Of a stretch of 64,000 nucleotides of DNA, positions 46,390-55,678 are shown one piece after another. The stretch is from contig NZ_FNCZ01000007.1 of NCBI RefSeq assembly GCF_900099995.1, positions 157,043 through 221,042 on the forward strand, written 5' to 3'. The translations under genes were made by a program, and so were the position numbers. Each line of letters begins with the position of its first letter. Position 1 is the first letter of the stretch. The DNA is from Winogradskyella thalassocola (GTDB lineage: Bacteria; Bacteroidota; Bacteroidia; Flavobacteriales; Flavobacteriaceae). The notes beneath the pieces were generated by a model, which saw only the letters and a list, made by a program, of their open reading frames with translations, did not search any database and was not told the origin of the DNA.

Positions 46390-47316
46390 ATGAAAATTAC
46401 CGTAGTTGGCGCTGGTGCAGTAGGCGCAAGTTGTGCAGAGTATATTGCGATTAAAAATTTTGCTTCTGAAGTTGTGATCTTAGATATTAAAGAAGGTTAT
46501 GCGGAAGGTAAAGCAATGGACTTAATGCAGTGTGCATCTTTAAATGGTTTTGACACCAAAATTACAGGAAGTACAAACGATTATTCTAAAACAGCAAATA
46601 GTGATATTTGTGTAATTACTTCAGGTATTCCTCGTAAGCCAGGAATGACTCGTGAAGAGTTAATTGGAATTAATGCAGGTATTGTAAAAACAGTATCATC
46701 TAGCTTAGTAGAACATTCTCCAAACACAATTATTATCGTTGTGAGTAATCCAATGGATACAATGACCTATTTAGTACATAAAACTACAGGTTTACCAAAG
46801 CATAGAATAATTGGTATGGGTGGAGCATTAGATTCTGCACGTTTTAAATACAGATTGGCAGAGGCTTTAGAAGCGCCAATTAGTGATGTAGACGGAATGG
46901 TAATTGGTGGTCATAGCGATACAGGTATGGTGCCATTAATATCTCATGCGACAAGAAACAGTATTAAGGTATCTGAGTTTTTATCAGAAGAGCGCTTAAA
47001 TCAAGTTGCAGAAGATACTAAAGTAGGTGGAGCGACGTTAACTAAATTATTAGGAACTTCGGCTTGGTATGCACCAGGTGCTGCAGTAAGTGGTTTAGTT
47101 CAAGCAATTGCTTGCGACCAAAAGAAAATTTATCCTTGTTCTACATTACTAGAAGGAGAATATGGTTTATCTGATCTTTGTATCGGTGTGCCAGTTATTT
47201 TGGGTAGAAACGGAATAGAGAAAATCGTTGATGTATCTTTAAGTGATGCTGAAAAAGAACACATGAAGGCAAGTGCTGAAGGTGTTAAGAAAACGAATGG
47301 TTTATTAGAATTATAA
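46390..47316 (+). CDS. mdh: malate dehydrogenase
   Basis: NAD-dependent oxidation of malate to oxaloacetate in the TCA cycle. 308 residues of the lactate/malate dehydrogenase type 3 kind. Visible are the dinucleotide loop VVGAGAVGASCAEYIA at the N-terminus, the cofactor acid in VVILDIKEG, the catalytic-loop Arg pair in GIPRKPGMTREEL, MGGALDSARFKYRLAEAL, and GGHSDTGMVPL with the catalytic His. A terminator follows. Confidence 0.96.
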   Translation: MKITVVGAGAVGASCAEYIAIKNFASEVVILDIKEGYAEGKAMDLMQCASLNGFDTKITGSTNDYSKTANSDICVITSGIPRKPGMTREELIGINAGIVKTVSSSLVEHSPNTIIIVVSNPMDTMTYLVHKTTGLPKHRIIGMGGALDSARFKYRLAEALEAPISDVDGMVIGGHSDTGMVPLISHATRNSIKVSEFLSEERLNQVAEDTKVGGATLTKLLGTSAWYAPGAAVSGLVQAIACDQKKIYPCSTLLEGEYGLSDLCIGVPVILGRNGIEKIVDVSLSDAEKEHMKASAEGVKKTNGLLEL

Positions 47317-47340
47317 ACTATAATAACACATGTAATTTTT

Positions 47341-47377
47341 AAAAACCTTACTGACATATTTTGTTGGTAAGGTTTTT
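47341..47377 (+). terminator. intrinsic terminator after mdh
   Basis: AAAAACCTTAC and GTAAGGTTTTT arms around a 15-base loop. Confidence 0.8.
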
Positions 47378-47407
47378 GTATAATACCAATTAATTAAAAA
47401 TAAAATT

Positions 47408-48064
47408 ATGAAAAAAATACTATTATTTAGTTTTGGGTTAATGTTAAGTGTGGTTGCGACTGCACAAGATGCAATTACCGAAGGAGTTCTAATTGCTAAA
47501 CAAACCTTGGCTAGCGATAATGAGCAGATGAATGCACAGCTCAAAGCTATGGGAGACTCGCAAGCTATAACCTATTTTAAAGGAGCGAAATCGCGTAGCG
47601 AAACAAGTAGCCCAATGACTGGCGATATGGTCATTATTGTTGATGGTGCAGAAAAGCAAATGTTAATGCTAGTAGATCAGCCAGGAATGGGAAAGAAATT
47701 TATGTTACAATCTATTGTGCCTAGTGAAGAGGACTTAAAAAGTGTAAGTGTAGAAAAAGGTGATGAAACAAAAACTGTAATGGGATATGAATGTCAGCAA
47801 TATTTTGTTAAAATGAAACAAAACGGACAAGATGTAGAAATGCAAATGTTTACAACTAATAAGATTTCTGCATTCAGTCATAATACGACAGCAATGGGAG
47901 ATAAAATTGAAGGTTATCCACTGTATTTTATAATGACCTTGAAGCAAATGGGAGCAAATATTGAAGTGACATCAGAAGTAACAGAGATTAAGCAAGAGTC
48001 TGTTTCAGCAGATAAATTAAGCTTAACTCCACCAGAAGGTTATACCAAAATGGAGGGGATGTAA
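47408..48064 (+). CDS. DUF4412-type exported protein
   Basis: A 218-residue protein with a signal peptide (cleavage near VVATAQ). The stretches GAKSRSETSSPMTGDMVIIV and MGYECQQYFVKMKQNGQD, with a C-terminal PPEGYTKM, match the DUF4412 layout of periplasmic or outer-membrane proteins of unknown function. A clear terminator follows. Confidence 0.75.
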   Translation: MKKILLFSFGLMLSVVATAQDAITEGVLIAKQTLASDNEQMNAQLKAMGDSQAITYFKGAKSRSETSSPMTGDMVIIVDGAEKQMLMLVDQPGMGKKFMLQSIVPSEEDLKSVSVEKGDETKTVMGYECQQYFVKMKQNGQDVEMQMFTTNKISAFSHNTTAMGDKIEGYPLYFIMTLKQMGANIEVTSEVTEIKQESVSADKLSLTPPEGYTKMEGM

Positions 48065-48094
48065 TAAAATACCATATTCGGATATTATTTAAGA

Positions 48095-48126
48095 TAAGAC
48101 TGTAGAAATACAGTCTTTATTTTTTG
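48095..48126 (+). terminator. intrinsic terminator after the DUF4412 gene
   Basis: AAGACTGTA, loop GAAA, TACAGTCTT, then T-rich sequence. Confidence 0.85.
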
Positions 48127-48128
48127 TC

Positions 48129-48136
48129 TATATTTG
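48129..48136 (+). promoter_or_regulatory. -7 element (TATATTTG) before the SecD-like orphan
   Basis: It matches TAnnTTTG and ends 4 bases before the ATG at 48141, suggesting leaderless transcription. Confidence 0.4.
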
Positions 48137-48140
48137 GCGC

Positions 48141-48752
48141 ATGAAAACCAAACTGCATTTTGGGCTGTTAATTATACTCTTAGCGTTTTTAGGAACGTAT
48201 TTGGAGCAAAATGCGCTACCCAATCAACAGATTGTGATTCAGTTTTCAGATACTGATATTTCTACGGAAGACTCAGAGAATGCTATTGAAGCTATTCAAA
48301 ATAAACTGCAAAGCATTGGTGTTACACATATTCAAATCGGTCAAAAGAACGAAGGTCAACTTAGAATAATTTATCATAGTAATACCGATGTAGAATATAT
48401 TCAGAATGCGCTTTTTAATCTTGAAGATATAAATATAGCCTACGATTCAAACCAAAACGAATCTGATAATTTTCCGGACCATAAAAACCTTAAAGATTAC
48501 GAACTTAATATTTCTGAAATTAAGGCGAGTAATGATGTTAATTGGGATTTTGAACGGACTCAAGTTGTAGAGGTTAACCAGAAAACAGATCGTTTTTTAT
48601 ATTCAAAGACCAATAGTTTTGGTAATCACTATTATAATATTGAAAATCATTTCAACATTAAAGTTGCTGTTTTTATTAGTAACAATGCTACGACAGCAAT
48701 AGATAATATTTCTTATATCATTCCTGAAGTTAGAGCAGGTCCGATTGCATAA
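48141..48752 (+). CDS. exported protein with a SecD periplasmic-domain-like segment
   Basis: A 203-residue protein with an N-terminal membrane anchor or signal (FGLLIILLAFLGTYLEQ). Residues ~40-100 read AIEAIQNKLQSIGVTHIQIG and then QLRIIYHSNTDVEYIQNALF, a pattern like the P1 ferredoxin-like repeat of SecD (AFEVLRKRIDKFGVTSPNIQ then GRILLELPGAKDIERVTDLV in the secDF product downstream). The remaining ~100 residues are not recognised. It lies 155 bases upstream of secDF on the same strand, but secDF has its own promoter. Function is inferred only by position and this resemblance. Confidence 0.6.
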   Translation: MKTKLHFGLLIILLAFLGTYLEQNALPNQQIVIQFSDTDISTEDSENAIEAIQNKLQSIGVTHIQIGQKNEGQLRIIYHSNTDVEYIQNALFNLEDINIAYDSNQNESDNFPDHKNLKDYELNISEIKASNDVNWDFERTQVVEVNQKTDRFLYSKTNSFGNHYYNIENHFNIKVAVFISNNATTAIDNISYIIPEVRAGPIA

Positions 48753-48840
48753 ATGGAATTATATAATCTGAAATAAATTCCACTTCACGTAATATAGCTT
48801 TTATCAATCAAAAGGCTAAAAATCAATTTATAAAAAAATA

Positions 48841-48871
48841 TTGTCGAATTATAGTGTAAGCTCTATATTTG
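48841..48871 (+). promoter_or_regulatory. secDF promoter: -33 TTG and -7 TATATTTG
   Basis: TTG at 48841-48843 and TATATTTG at 48864-48871 with a 20-base spacer match the Bacteroidota sigma-A consensus. It is the best-formed promoter in the window. The leader to the ATG at 48908 would be about 30 bases. Confidence 0.7.
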
Positions 48872-48907
48872 CGCGTTCAAAAAAATCGACATTAAACAAA
48901 AATCACA

Positions 48908-51900
48908 ATGCAAAACAAAGGAATAATTAAGCTTTTTGCGCTTTTATTTGGTTTGGTAAGTATCTACCAATTATCATTTACTTTCAAAGCGAATCAAATA
49001 GAAGCTAATGCAGAACAAGCAGCAATTGTAAAATATGCTGATACGGAAGAGGATTACCAAACGAAAAGAAATATTGAAGAAGCTCGCTATTTAGATTCGT
49101 TAAAAACCTCAAAAATTAAAGTAGGTGACAACTTTGAGCCTATCGAAGTTTACAATTTAGGTGTTGCACAATATACTTATGCTGACGTTGAAAATAATGC
49201 CATGAATTTAGGTTTAGACCTTAGAGGTGGTATTAATGTAATTCTTCAAATTTCAGTAAAAGACATCTTAAAAGGTTTAGCAAACAAAAGTAAAGACCCA
49301 GTTTTTAATAAAGCTTTAGATGATGCAGATGAATTACAAAAAGATTCACAAGATTCTTATTTACAATCTTTCTTTACGGCGTTTGATGCTATTAAAGGAG
49401 ATACAAAATTAGCATCTCCAGATATTTTTGCAAATCGTACGCTAAGTGACGAGATTAAATTCGACATGTCAGATAACGAAGTTAAAAGTATCATTGAAAC
49501 AAAAATTGATGAGTCAATTGTTTCAGCTTTCGAAGTATTGCGTAAACGTATTGATAAGTTTGGTGTAACATCACCTAACATTCAACGTTTAGGAAACTCT
49601 GGTCGTATTCTTTTAGAATTACCTGGTGCAAAAGATATTGAGCGTGTTACGGATTTAGTAACTAAAACAGCGCAATTACAATTTTGGGAAACATACAAGA
49701 CTCAAGAAGTTGTACCTTATTTATTAGAGGTTAATCAAAATTTGGTTGAAGCTAATAAAAGTAAAAAAGAAAAAGAAGAAGTTGCTGACGTAGCGGATGA
49801 TCAAGAAGAAGCTGCTTCTGATGCTATTGATGAACTTACAGGTCAGATAGAAACAGATTCTACAAATGTAGCAGAGGTAAATCCGTTAGGGATTCAAGGT
49901 TACGGAAATGGTGGTTCTGTAGTAGGTATGTTCTTATCTAAGGATAAAGAAAAAGTGATGGAGCATTTAAATTCATCAAAAAACAGAGCTTCTTTACCAG
50001 CAGAAATGCGCTATGTAAAGTTTGTTTGGGGATTACAAAATGAAGAATCTGAGTTTTCAGAGCTTTATGCTATTAAAGGTAACAGAGATGGTGAGCCATT
50101 ATTAAGTGGAGATGTAATTACTGGTGCAGATCAAGATTACGATCCACTAAGTAGACCTGCAGTAAGTATGCAAATGAACTCTAAAGGAGCTAAGATTTGG
50201 GAAGAAATGACCAAGAAGGCGTACGAAACTCAAGGTAATATTGCTATTGTGTTAGATAATACAGTGTATTCTGCACCAAGTGTATCATCTGGTCCTATTG
50301 CTGGTGGTAGATCTCAAATTTCTGGATCATTTTCATTAACTGAAGCTGTCGATTTAGCAAACGTTTTAAGAGCTGGTAAATTACCTGCTTCTGCGGAGAT
50401 TGTTCAATCAGATATAGTTGGACCGTCATTAGGACAAGAAGCTATTGATAGTGGAATGAAATCATTTATGATCGCTTTAGCGTTTGTATTACTTTGGATG
50501 ATTTTTTATTACGGAAAAGCTGGTGGATTTGCAGATATCGCATTAATGTTAAACATCTTATTAATCTTTGGTGTTTTAGCAAGTTTAGGAGCGGTATTAA
50601 CCTTGCCTGGTATTGCTGGTATTGTGTTAACGATTGGTATTTCGGTCGATGCGAACGTACTGATCTTTGAGAGGATTAAGGAGGAGCTAGCTAAAGGAAA
50701 ATCACAGAAGGAATCTGTAAAAGATGGTTTCTCTAACGCATTATCTTCAATCTTAGATGCAAACATTACAACAGGTTTAACAGCTTTAATCTTATTTGTA
50801 TTTGGAACAGGACCAATTAAAGGTTTTGCAACAACATTAATCATTGGTATTTTAACATCTTTATTTACTGCGATTTTCATTACGCGTTTATTAGTAGATT
50901 GGTATGTAAACAGAGGAGGTAAATTAGATTTCTCTACAAGTTTAACTAAAAACTTATTTACCAATGTAAATATCGATTTCTTAAAGAAACGTAAGATTGC
51001 TTATGCTTTTTCAGGAGCATTAATTTTAGCAAGTTTAGGATCGCTTTTTACCACAGGTTTAGATGAAGGTATTGACTTCGTTGGAGGTAGAACGTACCAA
51101 GTACGTTTTGATCAAGACATGAGTGTTGAAGAAGTAAAAAATGATCTTCATGCTGTGTTTGAAAGTGCTGAGGTAAAAACGATTGGTGGTCCAAATCAAT
51201 TAAAAATTTCTACGAAGTATTTAGTAGAGGACAGTTCTACTGAAGCAGATGAAAAGGTAGAATCTTTATTATTTGAAACACTTAGAAAGTATCTTCCAGA
51301 AGGGATGACTTATGCCGAGTTTTTAGATGGTTCTGGTGATAAGGCAATTGGTAAAATGCTATCTAGTAAGGTAAGTCCAACCATTGCAGATGATATTAAA
51401 AAATCATCTATTTGGGCAATCTTAGGATCGCTAGTAGTGGTTTTCTTATATATCTTATTTAGATTTAAGAAATGGCAATTCTCTCTTGGAGCTGTAGCTG
51501 CTGTTTTCCATGATGTTTTAATCGTATTAGGTATCTATTCATTAACATGGAGATTTATGCCATTTAGTATGGAAATTGATCAAACATTTATTGCGGCAAT
51601 CTTAACCGTTATTGGTTACTCACTGAATGATACGGTTGTTGTATTCGATAGAATTAGAGAGTACTTCAATGAAAACTTAGGTTGGAAATTAAATACTACA
51701 ATTAACAAATCTATAAACAGTACGATTAGTAGAACATTAAATACGTCGTTAACAACTTTAGTGGTGTTATTGGCAATGTTCTTATTTGGTGCAGATTCAC
51801 TTAAAGATTTATTATTCGCTTTAATTGTCGGTGTAATAGTTGGTACATACTCTTCAGTATTTATTGCAACACCAATAATGTACGATACTGCTAAAAAGAG

Positions 51901-51955
51901 TAATGTCGCAGAAGCACTTAAGAATAAAGTAAAAGAAGAAGCTGAAGAAGCTTAA
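48908..51955 (+). CDS. secDF: fused protein translocase subunit SecD-SecF
   Basis: An inner-membrane factor that uses proton flow to pull exported proteins through SecYEG on the periplasmic side. 1015 residues as one chain, as usual in Bacteroidota. The SecD half starts with one membrane segment, then GLDLRGGINVILQ and a large periplasmic part with P1 repeats, followed by five helices (IVLTIGISVDANVLIFERIK). The SecF half begins near residue 690 with GIDFVGGRTYQVRF and ends with helices containing SLNDTVVVFDRIREYF and the last tail NVAEALKNKVKEEAEE. A terminator follows at 51998. Confidence 0.97.
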   Translation: MQNKGIIKLFALLFGLVSIYQLSFTFKANQIEANAEQAAIVKYADTEEDYQTKRNIEEARYLDSLKTSKIKVGDNFEPIEVYNLGVAQYTYADVENNAMNLGLDLRGGINVILQISVKDILKGLANKSKDPVFNKALDDADELQKDSQDSYLQSFFTAFDAIKGDTKLASPDIFANRTLSDEIKFDMSDNEVKSIIETKIDESIVSAFEVLRKRIDKFGVTSPNIQRLGNSGRILLELPGAKDIERVTDLVTKTAQLQFWETYKTQEVVPYLLEVNQNLVEANKSKKEKEEVADVADDQEEAASDAIDELTGQIETDSTNVAEVNPLGIQGYGNGGSVVGMFLSKDKEKVMEHLNSSKNRASLPAEMRYVKFVWGLQNEESEFSELYAIKGNRDGEPLLSGDVITGADQDYDPLSRPAVSMQMNSKGAKIWEEMTKKAYETQGNIAIVLDNTVYSAPSVSSGPIAGGRSQISGSFSLTEAVDLANVLRAGKLPASAEIVQSDIVGPSLGQEAIDSGMKSFMIALAFVLLWMIFYYGKAGGFADIALMLNILLIFGVLASLGAVLTLPGIAGIVLTIGISVDANVLIFERIKEELAKGKSQKESVKDGFSNALSSILDANITTGLTALILFVFGTGPIKGFATTLIIGILTSLFTAIFITRLLVDWYVNRGGKLDFSTSLTKNLFTNVNIDFLKKRKIAYAFSGALILASLGSLFTTGLDEGIDFVGGRTYQVRFDQDMSVEEVKNDLHAVFESAEVKTIGGPNQLKISTKYLVEDSSTEADEKVESLLFETLRKYLPEGMTYAEFLDGSGDKAIGKMLSSKVSPTIADDIKKSSIWAILGSLVVVFLYILFRFKKWQFSLGAVAAVFHDVLIVLGIYSLTWRFMPFSMEIDQTFIAAILTVIGYSLNDTVVVFDRIREYFNENLGWKLNTTINKSINSTISRTLNTSLTTLVVLLAMFLFGADSLKDLLFALIVGVIVGTYSSVFIATPIMYDTAKKSNVAEALKNKVKEEAEEA

Positions 51956-51997
51956 GTCTTTTTAATAAATTCTATTCTGAATTAATTCAGAGTTAAA

Positions 51998-52027
51998 GAT
52001 GCCCTTCTTAATTGAAGGGCATTTTTT
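51998..52027 (+). terminator. intrinsic terminator after secDF
   Basis: ATGCCCTTC, short loop, GAAGGGCAT, then T6. The sequence is very similar to the terminator at 54227-54259. Confidence 0.9.
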
Positions 52028-52118
52028 GTTTTCTAAAACTTTTTAACCAATCTTTTTATGGTTTATGTATATTTAAGGAAATATGTATATCTAACTATCA
52101 CTAATAAAATCAGTCTTC

Positions 52119-54206
52119 ATGAAAAAAAATCTAATTTTATTCTTTTTTATTATCTCTTATCTAAGTTATGGGCAAGATATACTAATGCAAAATGGAACGT
52201 TTACAACATGTTCTGGAATACTTTATGATTCTGGAGGTGAGTTTTCTAATTACGCTAACAATGAGAGTTTCACTGTAACGATATGTCCGGAGGAAATAGG
52301 GCAACGTACGCGATTGAATTTTCAAGAGTTTTCTGTACAACTCAATGCAGATAGTCTTACAATCTACGATGGCAATGATGTATCTGCGCCATTTCTTGGA
52401 GTATATTCAGGAGTTGATTCACCAGGTTCCGTAATTGCTACTTTCGATAATCCAACGGGTTGCTTAACGGTTCAGTTTATATCTGATAATATTGGACATA
52501 CTACAGGTTGGGCGGCAGCAATATCATGTACAACTCCATGCCAAGATATTACGGCACAATTAGAATCAACGTTACCTGTAGCTAATGCAGAAGGTATTAT
52601 TGAGGTCTGTGTTGGAGATAACATAAATTTGAGTGGTAGTGGGATTTTTGAAACTGATGGGGCAGGTGCAAATTATACATGGGATTTAGGTGATGGAAAC
52701 ATTGCTTCGGGTCAAACAGTTAATGTATCATATAATACACCAGGCGTATATTTAGTGAACTTAGATATTAGAGATACAAACACAGACGATATAATACAAG
52801 GCTGTACAAATACGAATTCAATAAATTTAGTAATTCGTGTTTCAAGCGAGCCAGATTTTACAGGGACCCAAGCTGCAACAGACGTTTTATGTTTTGGTGG
52901 AACGACAACGATTGCAGGTGTAGTGAGTCCTTTAGCTATTGTTTACAATTGTCCTCCTCCGGAAAGTGAAGTCACTTTTTTACCAGATGGTAATGGTTCG
53001 GCTTATAGTACGTCTATAAACGTTACATGTTTTGACGATGCGCAAACCTTAACAGACATTAGTCAGATTGAAAGTATATGTTTAAATATAGAACATTCAT
53101 ATTTAGGGGATTTAGATATTGATATTATTTCTCCAAACGGACAAGTGGTAAGGCTTCATAATCAGGGTGGTGGATCTGCTAATTTAGGAATACCATGGGC
53201 TACAAATGCTGTCGATGGAAACAGTAATATTATAACACCAGGAGAGGGGTTAGATTATTGTTTTGTTCCAAATAATGGATTTCCGACATTAGCTTCAGGT
53301 ATTCAAACAGGAGGAGCTTTTCCTGTAGAAGATGGCACAGGGACTTATACAGATAGTTTTGTTCCCGCAGGAAATTATAGTGCAGTAGAAGCATTGGATG
53401 GTTTAATAGGGTCTCCTTTAAATGGGAATTGGACGATTCGCGTTGTAGATAATCTTGCTTTGGATAATGGATATATGTTTTCTTGGGAACTTAATTTTGA
53501 TCCCAATTTACAACTACAAGATTTTGATTATATACCATCAATAGTATCTCAGTCGTGGGATTCTGATGCTAATATTACTGAAATAAATGGAAATACAATT
53601 ACAGTAGCTCCAGATGCAGCTGGTGATTTTTGTTATACTTTTAGAACAGTAGATGAATTTGGATGTGAATATTCCAAAACAGTTTGTATTAATGTAGCAG
53701 ATGAAGGTACTACAGCTATAACTTATTATGAAGATACAGATGGTGATGGTTATGGTGATGCAAATAGCAGTATAACGGTTAACTGTAACGATAATGTTGG
53801 TCGCCCAGCAGGTTATGTATTAAATAATTTAGATTGTAATGATGCAGATGATAATATTAATCCAGATGCTACTGATGAAGAAGGTAATGGTACAGATGAA
53901 AACTGTGATGGTGTTGATGGTTATTTGCTTGGAATAGCTGAAATTGCTGCTAACGATATAAAAATATTTCCAAATCCATTTAAGAGTAGTGTTGTAATTA
54001 ATGTGCCAACCATTTTAGTAGGAAGTCAGTTAAATATTAATATTTATGACTTAAAAGGACGTTTGGTATTTAAAAACTCACAGACAAGTTTAAGTAATGA
54101 GATTGTTATTAATAATCTTGATGTATTAGGTAGAGCAACTTATTTCTTGGAAGTGTCTAATAAAGAAGTCGGTTTTAAAGTTGTAAAAAAATTAATTAAA
54201 TTATAG
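52119..54206 (+). CDS. T9SS-exported protein with CUB-like, PKD, P and Ca-binding domains
   Basis: A 695-residue secreted protein. Domains in order: signal peptide (~1-20); CUB-like domain (~25-140, FTTCSGILYDSGGEFSNYAN then FISDNIGHTTGWAA); PKD domain (YTWDLGDGNIASGQTVN); a proprotein-convertase P-type beta domain (CLNIEHSYLGDLDIDIISPN then SFVPAGNYSAVEALDGLIG and NGNWTIRVVDNLALDNGYMF); an acidic MopE-like Ca-binding stretch (YYEDTDGDGYGDANSS, LDCNDADDNINPDATDEEG); and a T9SS type-A sorting domain at the end (IKIFPNPFKSSVVIN, LKGRLVFK, VVKKLIKL). No protease catalytic domain is seen. The paralogue is at 59895. Confidence 0.85.
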   Translation: MKKNLILFFFIISYLSYGQDILMQNGTFTTCSGILYDSGGEFSNYANNESFTVTICPEEIGQRTRLNFQEFSVQLNADSLTIYDGNDVSAPFLGVYSGVDSPGSVIATFDNPTGCLTVQFISDNIGHTTGWAAAISCTTPCQDITAQLESTLPVANAEGIIEVCVGDNINLSGSGIFETDGAGANYTWDLGDGNIASGQTVNVSYNTPGVYLVNLDIRDTNTDDIIQGCTNTNSINLVIRVSSEPDFTGTQAATDVLCFGGTTTIAGVVSPLAIVYNCPPPESEVTFLPDGNGSAYSTSINVTCFDDAQTLTDISQIESICLNIEHSYLGDLDIDIISPNGQVVRLHNQGGGSANLGIPWATNAVDGNSNIITPGEGLDYCFVPNNGFPTLASGIQTGGAFPVEDGTGTYTDSFVPAGNYSAVEALDGLIGSPLNGNWTIRVVDNLALDNGYMFSWELNFDPNLQLQDFDYIPSIVSQSWDSDANITEINGNTITVAPDAAGDFCYTFRTVDEFGCEYSKTVCINVADEGTTAITYYEDTDGDGYGDANSSITVNCNDNVGRPAGYVLNNLDCNDADDNINPDATDEEGNGTDENCDGVDGYLLGIAEIAANDIKIFPNPFKSSVVINVPTILVGSQLNINIYDLKGRLVFKNSQTSLSNEIVINNLDVLGRATYFLEVSNKEVGFKVVKKLIKL

Positions 54207-54226
54207 ATTTAGGTTGTTTAAGCCTT

Positions 54227-54259
54227 AAAATGCCTTTCTTAATTGGAAGGCATTTTTTT
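54227..54259 (+). terminator. intrinsic terminator after the T9SS protein gene
   Basis: AAAATGCCTT, loop, AAGGCATTTT, then a T run. The loop and the arms closely resemble the terminator after secDF at 51998-52027. Confidence 0.85.
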
Positions 54260-54315
54260 ATTTGAAGATTTTCAATATGAAAGAACAATAGAGATTATAC
54301 CTAGAAATTTAATTC

Positions 54316-55179
54316 TTATGCATGTTTGTCTATCCAATCATGGGTCATTTTCCAAAGTGAATCTTTAAATGTACTTCTGAAGAATCCAAAATGACCAATA
54401 TTTGCAATCCCAAAATCTTCAGGGATGATATGTTGTCTGTCTATTTTTGCTTTGGTGAATTGCTTAGCTAACCAATCTACAGAAGCCTTTGATGCAAACT
54501 TATCTTTTGTAAAGCTTAAAGCTAATAAGTTCTTATTGAAGTTTTTAAATTGAAGGTCCTCAAAATTAAACTCACTCAGCATATAATCTTTATGAGTTCC
54601 CCAATGTCGCCATTGGTAAGCCATGTGCTTGGGTAAATTTTCGAAGAGTTTTATTTTTTTAGCAGGAAAGTATCCGAAGAAAGGAGTTAATGTCGGAATC
54701 AGTACATACCAAAATGTGAACATTCTAAAACGTTCAAAACCATTCCAATGTTTCCAATAGCCACTTTGTGAAGCGATAGTAATTATAGCATCAACTTGAG
54801 CGATCCTTTTGTTAAAAGCTAAAATTTGGCCACCAATACTATGAGTTATAACAATAATTTTGTGAGTTGGGTTTTGAGATTTGGCATAACTAATAATAGA
54901 AGCTTGGTCATTGTCTCCCCAAGATTTTAAATCAATTGTATTTTGTTTTAAATCTGAAATATTCAAATTAGATTTTCCTATACCAGAATAATCGAAGGTG
55001 TAAACGGTATAACCTAATTCTGAAAAATAAGTAGCGAATTTATAATAGAAATGCTGTAAAACACCTGTCGCTGAAGAGATGACAATACTTTTGTTATTTG
55101 TGGTATTTGGTTTAAAAACCGAAACACCTACGCGATGTCCTAAAGGAGTAGTGATATCTAAACCTATCGGTTTAGTCAT
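54316..55179 (-). CDS. alpha/beta hydrolase
   Basis: A 287-residue protein from the ATG at 55179 (a frame 17 codons longer runs into the DUF192 gene). Features: IVISSATGVLQHFYYKFATY, YTVYTFDYSGIGKSNL, the nucleophile region VITHSIGGQILAF, an acid in the late strand, and a His in GIANIGHFGFF. The substrate is unknown. It overlaps the DUF192 stop by 8 bases in the typical ATGACTAA arrangement, so translational coupling is likely. Confidence 0.88.
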   Translation of the reverse strand: MTKPIGLDITTPLGHRVGVSVFKPNTTNNKSIVISSATGVLQHFYYKFATYFSELGYTVYTFDYSGIGKSNLNISDLKQNTIDLKSWGDNDQASIISYAKSQNPTHKIIVITHSIGGQILAFNKRIAQVDAIITIASQSGYWKHWNGFERFRMFTFWYVLIPTLTPFFGYFPAKKIKLFENLPKHMAYQWRHWGTHKDYMLSEFNFEDLQFKNFNKNLLALSFTKDKFASKASVDWLAKQFTKAKIDRQHIIPEDFGIANIGHFGFFRSTFKDSLWKMTHDWIDKHA

Positions 55180-55678
55180 CGGTGGTTTGTTTGAAACTAA
55201 TCTTATCTCCAACAGCAAGTTGCCAAGCATCAGAAAGTCCGCCGTAAATCTCTAAAACATATTTAGCGGGTGCTTCAGACGGAAGAGAAGTTTCATCCAT
55301 AGGCTTAGCATTCTTTTTAAAGCTGACTATGGTTTTGTCTTCATCAATATAAATAATGTCTAAAGGAATCTTGGTGTTTTTCATATAGAAACTTCGCATT
55401 TCTATATTAGGAAATATAAATAACATCCCTTGATTGGCTTCAAGTTTTGTTCTATACATTAAACCCGTTTGAGTAGTGTATTCGTCATCAGCAATTTCTA
55501 TATCTATAGTCTTTATTATAGAATCAGAATCTGCTTTTTTCAGCGTAAGCGTACCTTCTTTTTTAAAGTTAACGACAACTTTATCTTCTGTTATTGTTTT
55601 CTTTTCTTCTTTGCAAGATGAAAGAAGTGCAAGTCCTGAAACAATAACTATAGATTTTAAAAACAGTTGAATACGCAT
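55172..55678 (-). CDS. DUF192-family lipoprotein
   Basis: A 168-residue predicted lipoprotein (lipobox LLSSC near residue 22). The DUF192 domain covers about 60-165, with TQTGLMYRTKLEANQGMLFI, FYMKNTKIPLDIIYIDEDKT and AKYVLEIYGG. The family is widespread in exported proteins and of unknown function. It starts directly after the lgt stop (adjacent bases) and overlaps the hydrolase start, so all three are co-transcribed. Confidence 0.88.
   Translation of the reverse strand: MRIQLFLKSIVIVSGLALLSSCKEEKKTITEDKVVVNFKKEGTLTLKKADSDSIIKTIDIEIADDEYTTQTGLMYRTKLEANQGMLFIFPNIEMRSFYMKNTKIPLDIIYIDEDKTIVSFKKNAKPMDETSLPSEAPAKYVLEIYGGLSDAWQLAVGDKISFKQTTDD

Noticed and set aside
50509..50964. 151-codon minus-strand frame inside secDF
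   Set aside because: Antisense shadow of the conserved SecD membrane helices.
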